Source: Ornithodoros turicata
Lineage: Eukaryota > Arthropoda > Arachnida > Ixodida > Argasidae
Direction of reading: 5' to 3'
Assembly: GCF_037126465.1 (NCBI RefSeq)
Contig: NC_088202.1
Location: 130,896,123-130,960,122 of the forward strand
DNA length: 64,000 bases
In this document: piece by piece, positions 44,598 to 55,989 of the stretch
How positions within the stretch are numbered: position 1 is the stretch's first letter
Layout of the letters: every line of letters begins with the position of its first letter
Translations under genes and position numbers: made by a program
Notes under the pieces: model-generated
The model's input: only the letters and a program-made list of their open reading frames with translations
Database searches by the model: none
What the model was told of the DNA's origin: nothing

Positions 44598-47500
44598 ATG
44601 CCGGGCGAAATTTGTGGACCCGTCCTCAGGTTTGCAAAACTCAGCCCTAATGCGTACGTGCCGACGAGGGGCTCGAAGAAAGCAGCAGGTTACGATCTCT
44701 ACAGGTAATATCGCCTTTCTGGTTCTGTGAAGGGAGGAGCTGTGGCATAACATAATGGCGGGCGATTGATTCAGGCGCTTCTGTTTCTCTAGTGCCTACG
44801 ATTATGTTGTGGCACCCCACGAGAAAGCGCTCTGCATGACAGATATACAGATTGAAGTTCCCGAAGGATGTTACGGTCGTGTCGGTATGTTGATTTTTCG
44901 GGTCTGAACCCATAAAAATACGATGCTTATTGTTAAGAGTCTTGAAGCTAGTCTTTCTCCCTGCAGCACCTCGGTCTGGTTTAGCCGTGAAACACTTTAT
45001 CGACGTTGGAGGTAAATCACTTATTACAGTTTTTGTACGTTTCTGTGCTTCCCGGACATTTGTTCCATATATTCCCATTTTTCTCACTCGCATTCCGTTC
45101 TTGTTACGTTGTGTAGCTGGTAACTGTGTTTATGAACTTTAATAGCCGGCGTTATTGATGAAGACTACCGGGGAAACGTTGGTGTCGTCCTCTTCAACTT
45201 TGGCAGCCAAGAGTTCAAAGGTATGCAGCGTTCCCCCCTCGTAACTTCAGATTCCGCACCACTCGTGCTCTACATCTCATCCCCACCCGTATTGTTTGCA
45301 GTGAATAAGGGGGACAGAATTGCACAGCTGATCTGCGAGAGAATAACGTATCCAGATCTTGAGGAAGTTGAGGTAATTATACCGTACACCATTGCTTGTT
45401 GCAGTTGAAACATGTTCGTCCTCAGAATGGCTTACATGTGCATCTGCTTGCCTGGAAGGTTCCCTCAAAACACTGAAATGGTAAAATCTGTGGTAGTATA
45501 TGTAGAAGTTGAGCATCTATATATCCACTAAATGCCAACTCAACCCTCCTTTTTTAACTGACAGTGCAGCAAGTCTGCGTCAATACCTAGTTATGTCATA
45601 CCCGAGAACCGCTTCACACCTTATCGGCCAATGGAACAACCTCCGAATTTACCTGTTGTATTGCAACAGATGTACATTTCCGATCGTGATGAGAACATTA
45701 CCATGTTCTTCATCTCAACAGACCGTTGAAGTCTGGGAGATCTTGGCAGAACGAAAATAATGTGTGAACATGTTTATGAAATGTTGTACCTGCAATTGTG
45801 ACACATCTGTGTGATGTGACAGCATGTTGAGATGAACGACACTGTTTGTGCTTATTTGACTGTTCCAAGAGGACACTACTCACAGGAGATTAGCAGTAGG
45901 TTGTTGGGCTGATCTCATGACTCCACTCCACATGAGTGACACTTGGAAAACAGCGTTTATTTTATTTAGTCCATGAAAAGAAGGTGCCTCGAGGATTCTA
46001 TACGCAAAATTTCAATCCTGCTTACGAATGCTGTGCATTTCTGTCAATTTTTGAAGATCTGCTGAGCCTCCACAAGTTTCTATCATGCAACGAGCGAGTA
46101 ACGTAATCATAACCCCACAAAATTGCAATGATGTCATGTTCTGGAGAGGGCACTTGTCTCTTAGCAACAACGCTGGCGTCCGGAGAGGGTCATGTGGTGG
46201 AGAAGTCGTGAGGCTCCTCGAAAGAGGGGAAAATGGGAGAGATGTCTTCTCCCTCCTTTGTGTTTTCTCCAAGGTCGGAGCGGTCCGATGGTATGTCACG
46301 TGTTGGCTCCGCTAACAGAGTGCAAAAAGTGACCAGTCGCCATTCCGTTAAAAAAGGGGCACGCGTAAGGAAATTAGTTCGTCAAAATGGTAAGGCCAAA
46401 AGATGTCACGAATTTGTTCGAATTCTTTTTTAAGGACCTTTCACGTGCTGTCGCAAATTAGCTTATTGCTATTCACACAGTAATTGCATAGTTCATAAAC
46501 AAGCGACACTCTTTCAATGCAGCTTTATTATTTTGTGCATGATTTTTTTTAATTAGAATTTTGTCTTCTTTTAATTGTTTATTAGAATTGTGTGTGCTTA
46601 AGTGACTAAGACTGAAGCTGTACACTGCCTGTTTGCAGCAGGAACATGTTCGACAACGTCTCGATATTCAGACTTTGCACGCTAATACAAACTCTCCCAG
46701 CACGCACTAGACCTGCCTAATTGAGTCACTCTGTGCAACTGTCTGCTTTAGCTTTGTGTTTATGCCATGTCTCCTACACGATAAAAGGATCAACATGCAT
46801 CAGCATTAATAGTAGTCATTTAATTAGAAGAACATCAAAATTGCAAGTAGTCTGGATTGCAGATACAGAGAAGGGTGTGCAAATATTTGGATATCTCGAG
46901 TAACAAAGTCATTGTGTATTCGATTAAAATTCCGGATTGGATATGGAAATATACTTTCCAACTTTGAATCAAAGAGATGTCTCTTCAAATGAAATGCATT
47001 CTGAAGCTAAACCTGTAAGCCCAAAAGCACTACAAGAAAACATAGCAAGCAAAGTGAGAGCTGTTTCATGTAAAGATAAGTGCTTCGTATGTGTGTTTCC
47101 TTGATGCATCATAGCTATAGTTGCTTATGCGCCATTAAACTCCAACTCGTCATCATCATGATGTCTGTTCTTCACCATGGTTACTTCAAACCAACACGCT
47201 CTACACCTGCTTCTATTTCCGCACAAATGCATATGTTTGGTCATGTAACATATTTGTTTCAGTTCTAAAATGAATATTCACACAGCCCTAATCAACTGTT
47301 AGAACATGTTTCAGGGAACCTGGAACATCGGGAATTGTTTGGGAATTTTGTTGATTTTGTTTTTGATGTTAGTGAAAAAGTCGGGATTGTCAGGGAAGCT
47401 GCCAAAAAGCAGCTGTAGTCACAGCCTGACATTTAACCAAAAAAAAATAGATATATATATATACATGAGGGTCATCAATGAGGCACAGCATGAGGTCTCC

Positions 47501-48186
47501 CTACTGCAGGAACAAAATAGGTTCTCTTAAAAACCAACTAAGAAACATGTACATATTTACGTTCTGTTTGTTTGAATTAACTAAAATGATCCATATTATA
47601 CGGTTATTCGATAAATAATGTATTTTACGAGTGACCAGAATCAAAATGTAGGAGCAGGAACCATGTTCCCCTTCTGTTTTTGTCTGGGAATTGCCTCGAA
47701 ATAGTCAGTGGAAACCTGGAAGAGTCGAGGACTTTGGAGGCTGCAATTTGGTAGAGACCCTGTGTTTGCAGTGGAGTACACGTATTTATAAGCGTGTATA
47801 CATGTGCTTTGCTGCTGTGTACATGCATGCACCACGCTGGCGCGACCACTGGCAAAGCAGTCTTCGGACTGTTTTTCCTGATATGTTGCATCACTCTGGG
47901 AGATGGCATTGTCCAAAAAAAGTGGGCAACCTCTGTTTAGGAAGTCGAGCTTTCTTTTTTGAAGAAGCTCCCTGACATGAGGAACAGGAAACATGTTGGT
48001 TGTATTGGGTATTTGGGAATGGGAAGTAGTTTTCACTGAAGGGTTCAAAAGCCCCAACATTTTGCAAGCGTGTTGTTTTTAGGCTAGGCAACATCACATG
48101 CTCTTGTGAAATATGTGTTTTCTTTCCAGTCGCTGGACAGCACTGCACGGGGTGAGGGAGGATTCGGCTCGACGGGTACCAACTGA
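44598..48186 (+). CDS. DUT: deoxyuridine 5'-triphosphate nucleotidohydrolase (dUTPase)
   Basis: Trimeric dUTPase, which hydrolyses dUTP to dUMP and pyrophosphate, keeping uracil out of DNA and feeding dTMP synthesis. Six + strand exons join in phase to 148 codons plus stop: 44598-44704, 44793-44884, 44967-45011, 45146-45220, 45302-45372 and 48130-48186. All five family motifs are present in order: AAGYDLYSAYD (29-39), PRSGLA (68-73), [12 protein letters not shown] (83-94, with the catalytic Asp region), [10 protein letters not shown] (108-117) and the C-terminal [10 protein letters not shown] (137-146) that closes over the substrate. The length is typical of a nuclear-type dUTPase; no mitochondrial leader precedes the ATG. 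The last intron is 2.76 kb, and a possible alternative last exon (45565-45729) lies within it. Confidence 0.95.
45565..45729 (+). other. possible alternative terminal exon of DUT
   Basis: After a good pyrimidine tract and CAG (45562-45564), 54 codons stay open in the same phase as the end of DUT exon 5, then a TGA. The encoded tail ([20 protein letters not shown] at its start, ending FFISTDR) shares nothing with dUTPase motif 5. Use of this exon would give an enzyme lacking the closing arm. It could equally be an unrelated exon or chance; no downstream AATAAA stands out. Confidence 0.3.
45730..48129. other. last intron of DUT, few features
   Basis: AT-rich, with a short TA run near 47450 and AATT-rich stretches. 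No transposon ends or additional exons were recognised. Confidence 0.4.
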
Positions 48187-48387
48187 ATGTTGTCCCCATT
48201 TCCCTTTGTTAACATTTCACATTGTTCTATTGTCAATGGTCATGCCAAAGATTTCTGGTTGTATCAAAGATCTCTAATAACTTTAACTCCCACCTGTTTC
48301 TGTTACTGAATATACTGAAGGTGGTGATGCTTGTGCTAGTGCTTTGTACATGACCTCAGGAGGCCCCAGCTTGTCAACTGTTGTAAA

Positions 48388-48393
48388 AATAAA
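48388..48393 (+). promoter_or_regulatory. polyadenylation signal of DUT
   Basis: AATAAA 202 nt after the DUT stop codon, followed by a T run and a GT-containing stretch. It is only 30 nt from the stop codon of the convergent ISOC gene. Confidence 0.8.
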
Positions 48394-48397
48394 GCTT

Positions 48398-48403
48398 TTT
48401 AAT
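48398..48403 (-). promoter_or_regulatory. polyadenylation signal of ISOC gene
   Basis: ATTAAA on the - strand, 19 nt beyond the ISOC stop codon. Cleavage after it would place the two convergent 3' ends in an overlap of a few tens of bases. Confidence 0.5.
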
Positions 48404-48422
48404 GTACAAGCATTTCCTGTCG

Positions 48423-49552
48423 TCACATCTTTGAAAGACCAGTGTCGTGTGTGACATTCTTGATCATCTGGCGGATGTCGTTGAAAAGTGGGTGACCCTT
48501 GTCTTTCACCAACTTGAAAATAATGCTCTCTGTTGTATCTACGAAGCAGCCTATTTGACGGAGCCTCTGCAATACATTATACGACACACGTTATTAGAGG
48601 CCACTGTGATGTTGGAGTTTGATGATTAGATGATGAGAGATTTACCTCAAATGCGAGAATTCTGTCATCTTGACTTCGAGACGAGGTTGCGTCCGCTACA
48701 ATGTGTACGATCTTTCCATGGCCCAGCAAATCCATGGCTGTTTGCTCCACACATATATGAGCCTTAAACGTTGTATATTGTTAGATCTCACCGGTTGTAT
48801 ACGTGTATTAGTGACCACTCACTTCAATACCAAAAAGGACGACGACTTCTATTTGCTTTCCAATTGGTCCATCTAGGAAGCGTATCACCTCTGGAACTAC
48901 CATACTGAACTTCGTTTTTTGGTGGACTCCCACAGCATGGTTAATGTCCAGTTCAGCTACTGTGTTGCCAAGACCACTTGGGTACTGCAACATGGTACAT
49001 GAGGGTGAGTACTGAGCTTTCACTGCTCGCGGACATGGGTGTTCCGAGAGGGGGCAGTAGGGCGGGGGGTGGCATCCCGTGGAGCTCCGAGACTGGAAAG
49101 TGCTCTCTGCTCGCAGGTAATCATAATTTTTTTTTTTTTTTTGTCTGATCTGATATCATCATTCCCCGCCGGATCCTCTGAATGCCAGATGTTTCCATTG
49201 TCGTTATTCTATTGTGTAGTGTCTATTGGTTGGACGCTTTGCCACCCTTTGGAAGCTCTTTGCCCTCCCCTGGGAACGCCCATGCATCTGGGTGTGCATT
49301 GAACCACCGAAGTGCTTACCTGCTCTGTTACGATTAGTGGTATCTTCAGGAGCTTAGACAATTGAAGCTGCAAACGCATTGTCAAAAGATTATGCCGGTT
49401 CTGCCACTTATTTATTATCTGAATAGTCATACCAGTTTTTGGGCTGCATCCGTAATTTCAGGAAAGTAGCGTATGGCCTGTCGGAATTTTTCTTGTATGT
49501 CACACATGAAAAATGCCGTTTCCTCCACGGCCATCTTTCCGCTGCGCGGCAT
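48423..49552 (-). CDS. isochorismatase domain-containing protein (ISOC1/2 type)
   Basis: Cysteine-hydrolase-fold protein of the isochorismatase-like family; the animal members have no firmly known substrate. Five - strand exons, all in phase 0, give 196 codons plus stop: 49552-49433, 49367-49320, 48984-48823, 48762-48646 and 48566-48423. Family landmarks in order are [12 protein letters not shown] with the catalytic Asp18, [26 protein letters not shown] with the catalytic Lys79, [16 protein letters not shown] with the nucleophile Cys114, [15 protein letters not shown] and [15 protein letters not shown]. The Asp-Lys-Cys triad is therefore complete. Human ISOC2 is 205 aa, so length fits ISOC2 better than ISOC1. 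The start could also be Met7. It converges with DUT. Confidence 0.93.
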
Positions 49553-50984
49553 TTTTGCTCACTGAGTGTCACCAAGCGATTAAGTACACTGTTCTTTGCG
49601 AGAGATTGTCAAACTAGTTCACCATAGTCAAACTACCATTCCGAGAAATTAAAACCAGAAACGTGTTGATGTCCGTGACACTGCGAATATCAATATCCAC
49701 CCAGCCGCCATGTTCCCACCAGTGTTGCTAGGTGACCTGTACACGCGGTCAAAATGAAATGTAGCCCGACGTTTGTCTTTACTTGTTCACCTTGCCTCTG
49801 CGGCGAGTTGGAGGACTGACCAAGCTCTTAGTAACCGTGTTAGTACTGATCAATTCCCACGGGTTTTAGGTCATTCTTCACCCGACCTTTGGATTTATTG
49901 TATGCATCAGGGTTTTTTTGTTTTTTTTTTTAGCTGCACACACACGGCCATTAGGAATAAGCTTGCTTGTGCCGTGAGGTGGCTAATTAACAGATATAAG
50001 ATACGAGATATTTATTTTCATTATCTTTTTAATTAGATGCTTCAGGGAAATGTGAGATAGCAGAATTGGGGAGAGGCATTAATTAGAGCGACCCTGTTAC
50101 GTTAAAATCCTGTCGGCGTGTTTGTCATGTGTTGCTATGTCATTTTGCGTTGTGTGAAATTGTAAGATGTTCGTCAGCTGCAGCTATTTTGCACCTTTCA
50201 ACTCTGGTGCTTGTGTAGCAAAGCCGTAATTTGAGCGTAACTGAATCAAGAAATTGTTAATGATTTAATTATTGTTGTTGTGTTCATATGCCGGTTGACT
50301 CTCCACAGAGTTCACATTAAAGTTACGAACCTTCCACTGTGTGACTGCAGGTACGTCACAGTAGCATAAACTTGCCTGAGTTCATCGTTGCTGACCCATA
50401 GACGAAATAGCAGAAATTTCAGTTGACTGCTTGTTGACGTTCAAATCAAAAATAATAATATTTCCGTGTTAGCGCTGCGAGGCAACTGTGGCTATGAACA
50501 GTGTACAGACGTGGACAGATGGAGAGAGGACAGCAGGAAGGAGTAGGGGACACGGGGGATGGGGACACGACAATGCTAGTACAAGTTCGAAGATTAGGGT
50601 TCCAAGTTCACGCACTTTATCGGGTCGCAGTTATGGGGCCCCAAAGGAGCAAATCATTAGATGCAAGATACTTCACAAATCATACTGACTTTACTCTCCC
50701 GTGCGCCTCATTTTTTTTTCCCGCGCTTGATCAACTTGCAGCTGGGACCACTAATGGATAAGATAAAAAAAATAGTAAAAAAACGATACCTGGGTCCGAA
50801 AAGATGCACACGAACAGTGTCGTACCGAGGGGTGCGACGGGCCGCCCCAGAGTGTGCGCCGGCCGGCAGAGGTCTTGGAAGTTCATACGGTTGGGTAACA
50901 GAGCGATAGCTGAGAGAATTTTCGCGGTAGAATTTAAACATTCCACGTGGATAAGACTCAAAGCGCATGCTAACTGGGTGAAAC
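49553..50984. other. region upstream of ISOC gene, no gene recognised
   Basis: The first 200 bp contain GCCGCCATGTTCCC (about 49704), a possible promoter element for the ISOC gene. Beyond that, AT-rich sequence with T runs and no recognisable gene or element. Confidence 0.4.
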
Positions 50985-51101
50985 GTGACGAAAAGTAACA
51001 CCAAGACAGAGGACCACAACATTCTTAGGGAATTCTCACTTTTCGAGAATTTGTTGTGGTTGTCTGCGTGGTTCCTCTGTCTCTGGGTCACTTATCGTCA
51101 C
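50985..51101. mobile_element. fold-back element
   Basis: GTGACGAAAAGTAAC... through AGACAGAGGACCAC (50985-51017) is repeated in reverse at 51068-51101 with a few mismatches and one extra base. An inner pair (CCACAACA / TGTTGTGG) continues the stem. No coding capacity. Confidence 0.7.
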
Positions 51102-51971
51102 ACTTTCCACAATTGACTTTTCACCGTTTCGTTTTTTTTTTTCTTTTTTGTTACAATTTTTCAATGAGTGCAGGACATCATCCAGTTACCAGTACATAGC
51201 TACAGGTGGAGGGCACATATGTAAACTCTATGCTTTTTTTTTTAATTTTGAAAGTGTCAGTGACAGCCGAGGTGACAGTCATAATGACCTAGGCGGAAGG
51301 TGGCCTCAGGACGGGTGTGCTTACGAAGAAGCGGCCTTGTTCTTGGGCGTCTTTCTTTTTCCCTGTCTCGGATTTTCTCGCATCGATGTATTACACAAGC
51401 TCGCTTGCATCTATTCCTTACCGACAAAAGAGACCACATCCAACGCACACAGATATTTCGCTAGAACTGTCTTCGAAAAGCGGCGCGGCTGCCACCCCTG
51501 TTGCCCCTGCTGCGTCTCCGCCACGCCGATTTACGCCATCTTCGCCAGGGCAAAATTGATCCGCCCTATCCGCACCGCGGTGTCGCGCCTCTTGTGAAGA
51601 GGAGAATTGGGAAAGCGCAAACTGCGGTTTCATCGCGAACGGCAAAGCACGAACGACGCAACGCATGAATTCCGTTCCTTTTGTATTGCTGTCAGTGTAA
51701 CAGCATATTTCATTCCGCAAGGAGAAATGTTTGCACTTTTATGCCCCTTCATGCGTGTTTAGCAAAATGAGGCTTCGTACACCATACGCTTTTGCTAATT
51801 ACAGTAACTTGTACGAGCGTGACATTAATTGCCTTGCTTAGCAGGGTTAGTCTTTTCATTCAGGAACGCCTGTCTTTTGCTCGTGGCTGTGAATTCGGAA
51901 CTTGATAGTTAACTGGGAGGGACACAGCCAGCATTCCCCATGCCAGCATTTTTTTTCTCCGCTGCGTCTTG
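51102..51971. other. no gene recognised
   Basis: Contains overlapping open frames of 100-149 codons on both strands in a GC-richer patch (51270-51620), without recognisable domains. I regard them as chance frames. Confidence 0.35.
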
Positions 51972-52045
51972 ATCAAAAATAACAAAGACGGTTAAGAGTA
52001 ACCGTTAAGAGTAACCGAGTCTTAACCGTCTTTGTTATTTTTGAT
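51972..52045. repeat. perfect 26-bp inverted repeat (hairpin)
   Basis: Arms 51972-51997 and 52020-52045 appear to match exactly in reverse (core AACAAAGACGGTTAAGA). The 22-bp loop itself repeats GAGTAACCG. A small fold-back element or the product of a recent inverted duplication. Confidence 0.9.
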
Positions 52046-54428
52046 TCTGCATCGCCGGAAACTTGCACATTGTTTTTTCTTCACGTTCTACTGCGTCTTG
52101 ATCGCATGTTACTTCACTTATATACTTCGATATGCGTCAAGTTCAGTTCAGAAACTTCTCTCCTCTCGCCCGTCGCCAGAGTCACTTGTAGAGGTTACTA
52201 ATTTTTATTTATTTTTAATGTTTTAGCACCGCGAAGCATCTGTTCCATTAGCGACCTTCTAGATTTCATTGCCTTAGCTACTACTACGTTATTAGTGACA
52301 GATACCGCCCGCCACGAGTGCGTTCGTCTGTGTGAACGGGAGCGTGACTGGCAACAATGTATAGGAGAGGGTGAGTGTGTGTCTCCGTGTTTCAGAGCGT
52401 GGCTCCGTGTATTGACGGGAAGGTAACAAGCGCGGTGCGCTTGGTATAGCACCTCTGATCGAGAATAGAAGGGGGGGGGGGGGTGTTCGAATCCCAGTGT
52501 TGGAGTCTTTTCGTCAACTGAGTTGGGACAAAGGTGGCGACAAGCTTGCTTCGGAGAAAAGCGCGTCTTGTGCGAGGTTGCAATATTTTTGGCAATTTAT
52601 TTCTCCCACCTCTGTCTGTACCACAACTCTACTTCGATGCAACGCGTCTCCCTTTAAAGTGACAGCGTCGAAGAGAAACGGAGCGGAGTTTTCTTTAGTT
52701 AATAAACCAGAATTAATTTGCCTGTCTCCTTTCGTCGTGGTTTACTTACGCGAGCACGGTATGCGCGTCACGCAATCGCGGAATTGGAGCTGCCGGACCT
52801 CTTGGAGAGAGCGTCCCTCCATTCAATTGTCCAAGCCCTTCTATATCCTTTCGCTGACAGACGAACACTTCGTGCATCTGTATTGGCGTCAAATTGGAAG
52901 TCAAGTCACACGGACTGGCTCCCTCTAACATTTCAAATGAACTGGAGCAGAATAGCAACAAGAACTCACAGCATGTCAAGTATTAGTGTATGTGCTAGTC
53001 GTCACCAAGCAACAGTCCAAAACTGAGGAAAGATAACCCTCTCCCTATGGAGTACTCGGCGAGTTCCAGCTGTGACTAAATGCGATACCTCTATCACGCT
53101 TCGCGTGCGACTTTCAGCTACCCATACTTGGTAGTTGATCTCATGCGCCAAGAGTAAGCAGTAACGTGACGACACGTCATTAGACGCGGGACACAAGACA
53201 CTGTAGCAAGACACTGGTGCAAGAAGCAAACTCAATAGAGACATATAGAGGCGTTTTACAGGCAAAACAGAAAGGCCCCCATGGTAGGAACTACGCGGGC
53301 GACGCACACAGAAAATATACTCCGCCAGGTGGGGGGCTACACACTCGGAACGAGGCCTATTCCGCACGAACGCTGCGAAGTGTCAAATGTCAGGGCCTGG
53401 AAGGTACCGCAAAAGGTCGTGGGTTCGGCGAGGACATCGAATATAGCATCTATGCCTATGGCGAGACACTCAACTTTAAAATGCACGTGTGGTATAGAAA
53501 CTTTTTAGTCAACACCGTATCTTGCTGGTTCAATGTAGCCTGCAGCGCAAACATAGAAGAACGCGTTGGCTCGTGCATACATCGTGTGCGAGCGAACAGC
53601 AAATCAAAGAGCCACCCTACACAACTTGGCTTCTGGAGCGCGACTAGCTTTCGTGGCCACGACGATGACCGCTTCTAGCGCTGAGACTGCCAATTGAACC
53701 GGCGTATACTTGAGAGATGAAGTAATCTGCAGGGAAAGGACATGAAATGCAGACCGGCCGTGAACTCGTGCAGAACTATGCGTGCACTTTTACAAGACGA
53801 ATACGAGAGTGCAGATCAAGGCCCGAGCGGGACTGACAAAACGAATACAGAAGTGCTGCACCGCCGGAACGGGTTCAACGAGTACAGTCAAATCAAATAT
53901 ACCTCATATTTTCATCCGCTGGGGCGAATAATTCCCTCCCTCCCTTCTTAGTTCTCCTGCTTGATGCCAATACAAGCCCTACCTACCTTCCTTCCTGACG
54001 TCTTCTCGCCTTGTTCATTATGTTCATGGTGGTGGCAAATCATGTTTTAACCAGCTCGCTAGGACTGTACTGCCCTCCGCAGCGGCTCTCCCGAGTTTGG
54101 ATTGTCCGCTTGGTATGGATAGTACGAAAAGCAAACTCTTTTTGGGACTGTTGCTATCTGGAACCATGCAGGAAAGAGCCTTATTGCGCCGAGAATTGAA
54201 GCCGAGATTGGGGGCCCTCTCCTGCGACGTCACAACTCGCTTTCCCTGTTTTGGTCACACATACATCTCTATGGGGCCCCCAACGCATAGTTCCGAAATA
54301 CTTGGAGAGGTGTTGTGGTAGCGTGTCAAAGTGGCATCAGCAAAGCGACCTCATTGGGCTGTTCAGGTAACGTGACCCCCACGTGGCTCCGAAGAAGCTA
54401 CAGCTCATCTCTTATCCTTACCTCCGCA
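52046..54428. other. no gene recognised
   Basis: Mixed unique sequence with short frames. A G run at about 52470 is followed by GTGTTCGAATCCC, which resembles a Pol III B box, but I find no A box and no known SINE body. Nothing else is supportable. Confidence 0.35.
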
Positions 54429-54602
54429 TATACAGAGTAGAAACGGGGCTGTAAGGCTATGCGCTGACCTTGCCTTCCATGCCTTCATTTTTTTCGACAG
54501 AAGAGAGAAGCGTGCACGGGGCAAGTGACGTACGTACGTCACTTGCCCCCCGCTTCTATCTTCTGTCGAAAAGCCTAACAGCCCTGTCTCTACTCTGTAT
54601 AT
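54429..54602. mobile_element. fold-back element with palindromic centre
   Basis: TATACAGAGTAG at 54429 pairs with CTACTCTGTATA ending at about 54602. Further in, GGGGCTGTAAGGCT pairs with GCCTAACAGCCC. The inner stem CGACAGAAG... to GGGGCAAGTGACGTAC is mirrored through a central GTACGTAC (about 54528). The stem is interrupted on the left by about 35 unpaired bases. Confidence 0.75.
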
Positions 54603-54721
54603 TACCTTGTCGTATTAAAGTGTATTTGCATTGAAGAGCCGTTGGGGCGCCTGCTTTTCTTCTTTCCGCCGTGTCTGGCACGTAGGCCTAAGGTAGGGTT
54701 AGTGTCCGTGCAAAGGGGCTA

Positions 54722-54800
54722 CATCCATATGTAGTTCTCCTGCTTGATGACAACGCACATCCTATCTCCATAGGTAGTTCTCTTGCTTGGTGGCAATGCG
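54722..54800. repeat. 46-bp repeat, GTAGTTCTCCTGCTTGATG
   Basis: Two adjacent copies of CCATANGTAGTTCTCNTGCTTG followed by a GNCAATGCGC-like block. The same unit recurs at about 53948-53975 and, as CCTCCATAGGTAGTTTACTT with TTGATGACAA, at 63920-63983. A dispersed repeat of unknown type. Confidence 0.55.
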
Positions 54801-54802
54801 CC

Positions 54803-55989
54803 CTTTATTTATGGGAAACAAGCCCAGCAGATGGCATTACAGAGGGCAGGGCCCCGTCCTGCGCCGACGAGTCTCAACACGGACGAAACGGCTGCCCAGT
54901 GGCATGCTCTTCGCTTTTAGGGTAACATTTTTGAAACGTGATGCGGGCAAGCATTGCGTATTGTCCCATCTCACAGTTTGTGATACAAACAATTTAAGTG
55001 CAAGCTTTTCATTCTGTCACATATTCCAGTCCTCAATAGGAACAATAGTTCACAATACAAAATGACGCATAAAATTTCAGTACAAACATTGCATCTTGTC
55101 CCGTTCTCCAGTCTTCAATAGAATATTAACATGACATCATAACGATGATGATGATGATGCGAGCGAACCATGATATTGAAAACGTTGGCCAACCGGCCAA
55201 CCGTCTTTCTGGGGAAAAGACGTGTAAAACGTTGCCTACGGGAGCAATGCGACCAAACATCCTCGTGCGGATGAACACCTATGGAGGTACTGTCATCTGA
55301 AGGGAAGCTCCATGAGCCGCGAGTCAATAGGGCAGCTGACCACTTCCGGATTTTGTTGACGTTAGCTGACGACGTGTGCTGAGCAGAATAAAAACAGGGA
55401 AGCGACCGGATCGAATTGGGCAGTGCTCCGTGTGTGGGTCGTACTAAAGGTCGACTTTCGGACGTGCTGAATAACCTAAGATACGCACTACAGACTTGGA
55501 AAAGAAAGTAATCAGAAAAGGACAGTGCTAATGGTGATGAGTTGATGACGACTGCGGTAGTCCTGAATTTGAGGTTCTGGATGATTATGAAAGGTGAAGA
55601 GGGGGGAAGGGGTTAGCACCATACTGGTGAAGAATTTCCTTAATACATCTGAGAACTCTGCGAGTTCCACTTGTACCGCCTGCTGCAAGAAACAGGGTTT
55701 CTATCTGCTCAGTATATCAAGTATTTGGAAGATTCATTGGGCTAACATGCATGCTCCCATGTGCCACTGCGGCACTATGGGACGGGACACCCCGCCTCGA
55801 ATTAGGTCAAGATCCGGGTGAGGGTGTGCTCTAGATGTTCAATGTCGCGAACTGTATAGAGCCACTGGGCTGTAAAAGCCTCATTGAGTCGCATCCAATG
55901 AATTAATGCGGCGTCTCGACAGGAAGTTTATCGCGGCATCCGGAAAGCGAGAGTTGGAACAACTCTAGCAAGCTTAGAGGTGGGGGGAT
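54803..55989. other. no gene recognised
   Basis: Contains a (GAT)n tract at about 55144-55159 and short frames only. Confidence 0.4.

Noticed and set aside
48808..49023. 71-codon reverse frame read as its own gene
   Set aside because: It is ISOC exon 3 plus intron sequence on both sides; splice sites and phase fix the exon at 48984-48823.
51148..51597. 149-codon forward open frame
   Set aside because: Composition looks non-coding, there is no recognisable motif, and overlapping frames occur on both strands.
52440..52500. tRNA-like B box GTGTTCGAATCCC after a G run
   Set aside because: No A box at the expected distance and no SINE body follows; too little to call.
53217..53678. 153-codon forward open frame
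   Set aside because: No domain or gene context, and no neighbouring exon was found.
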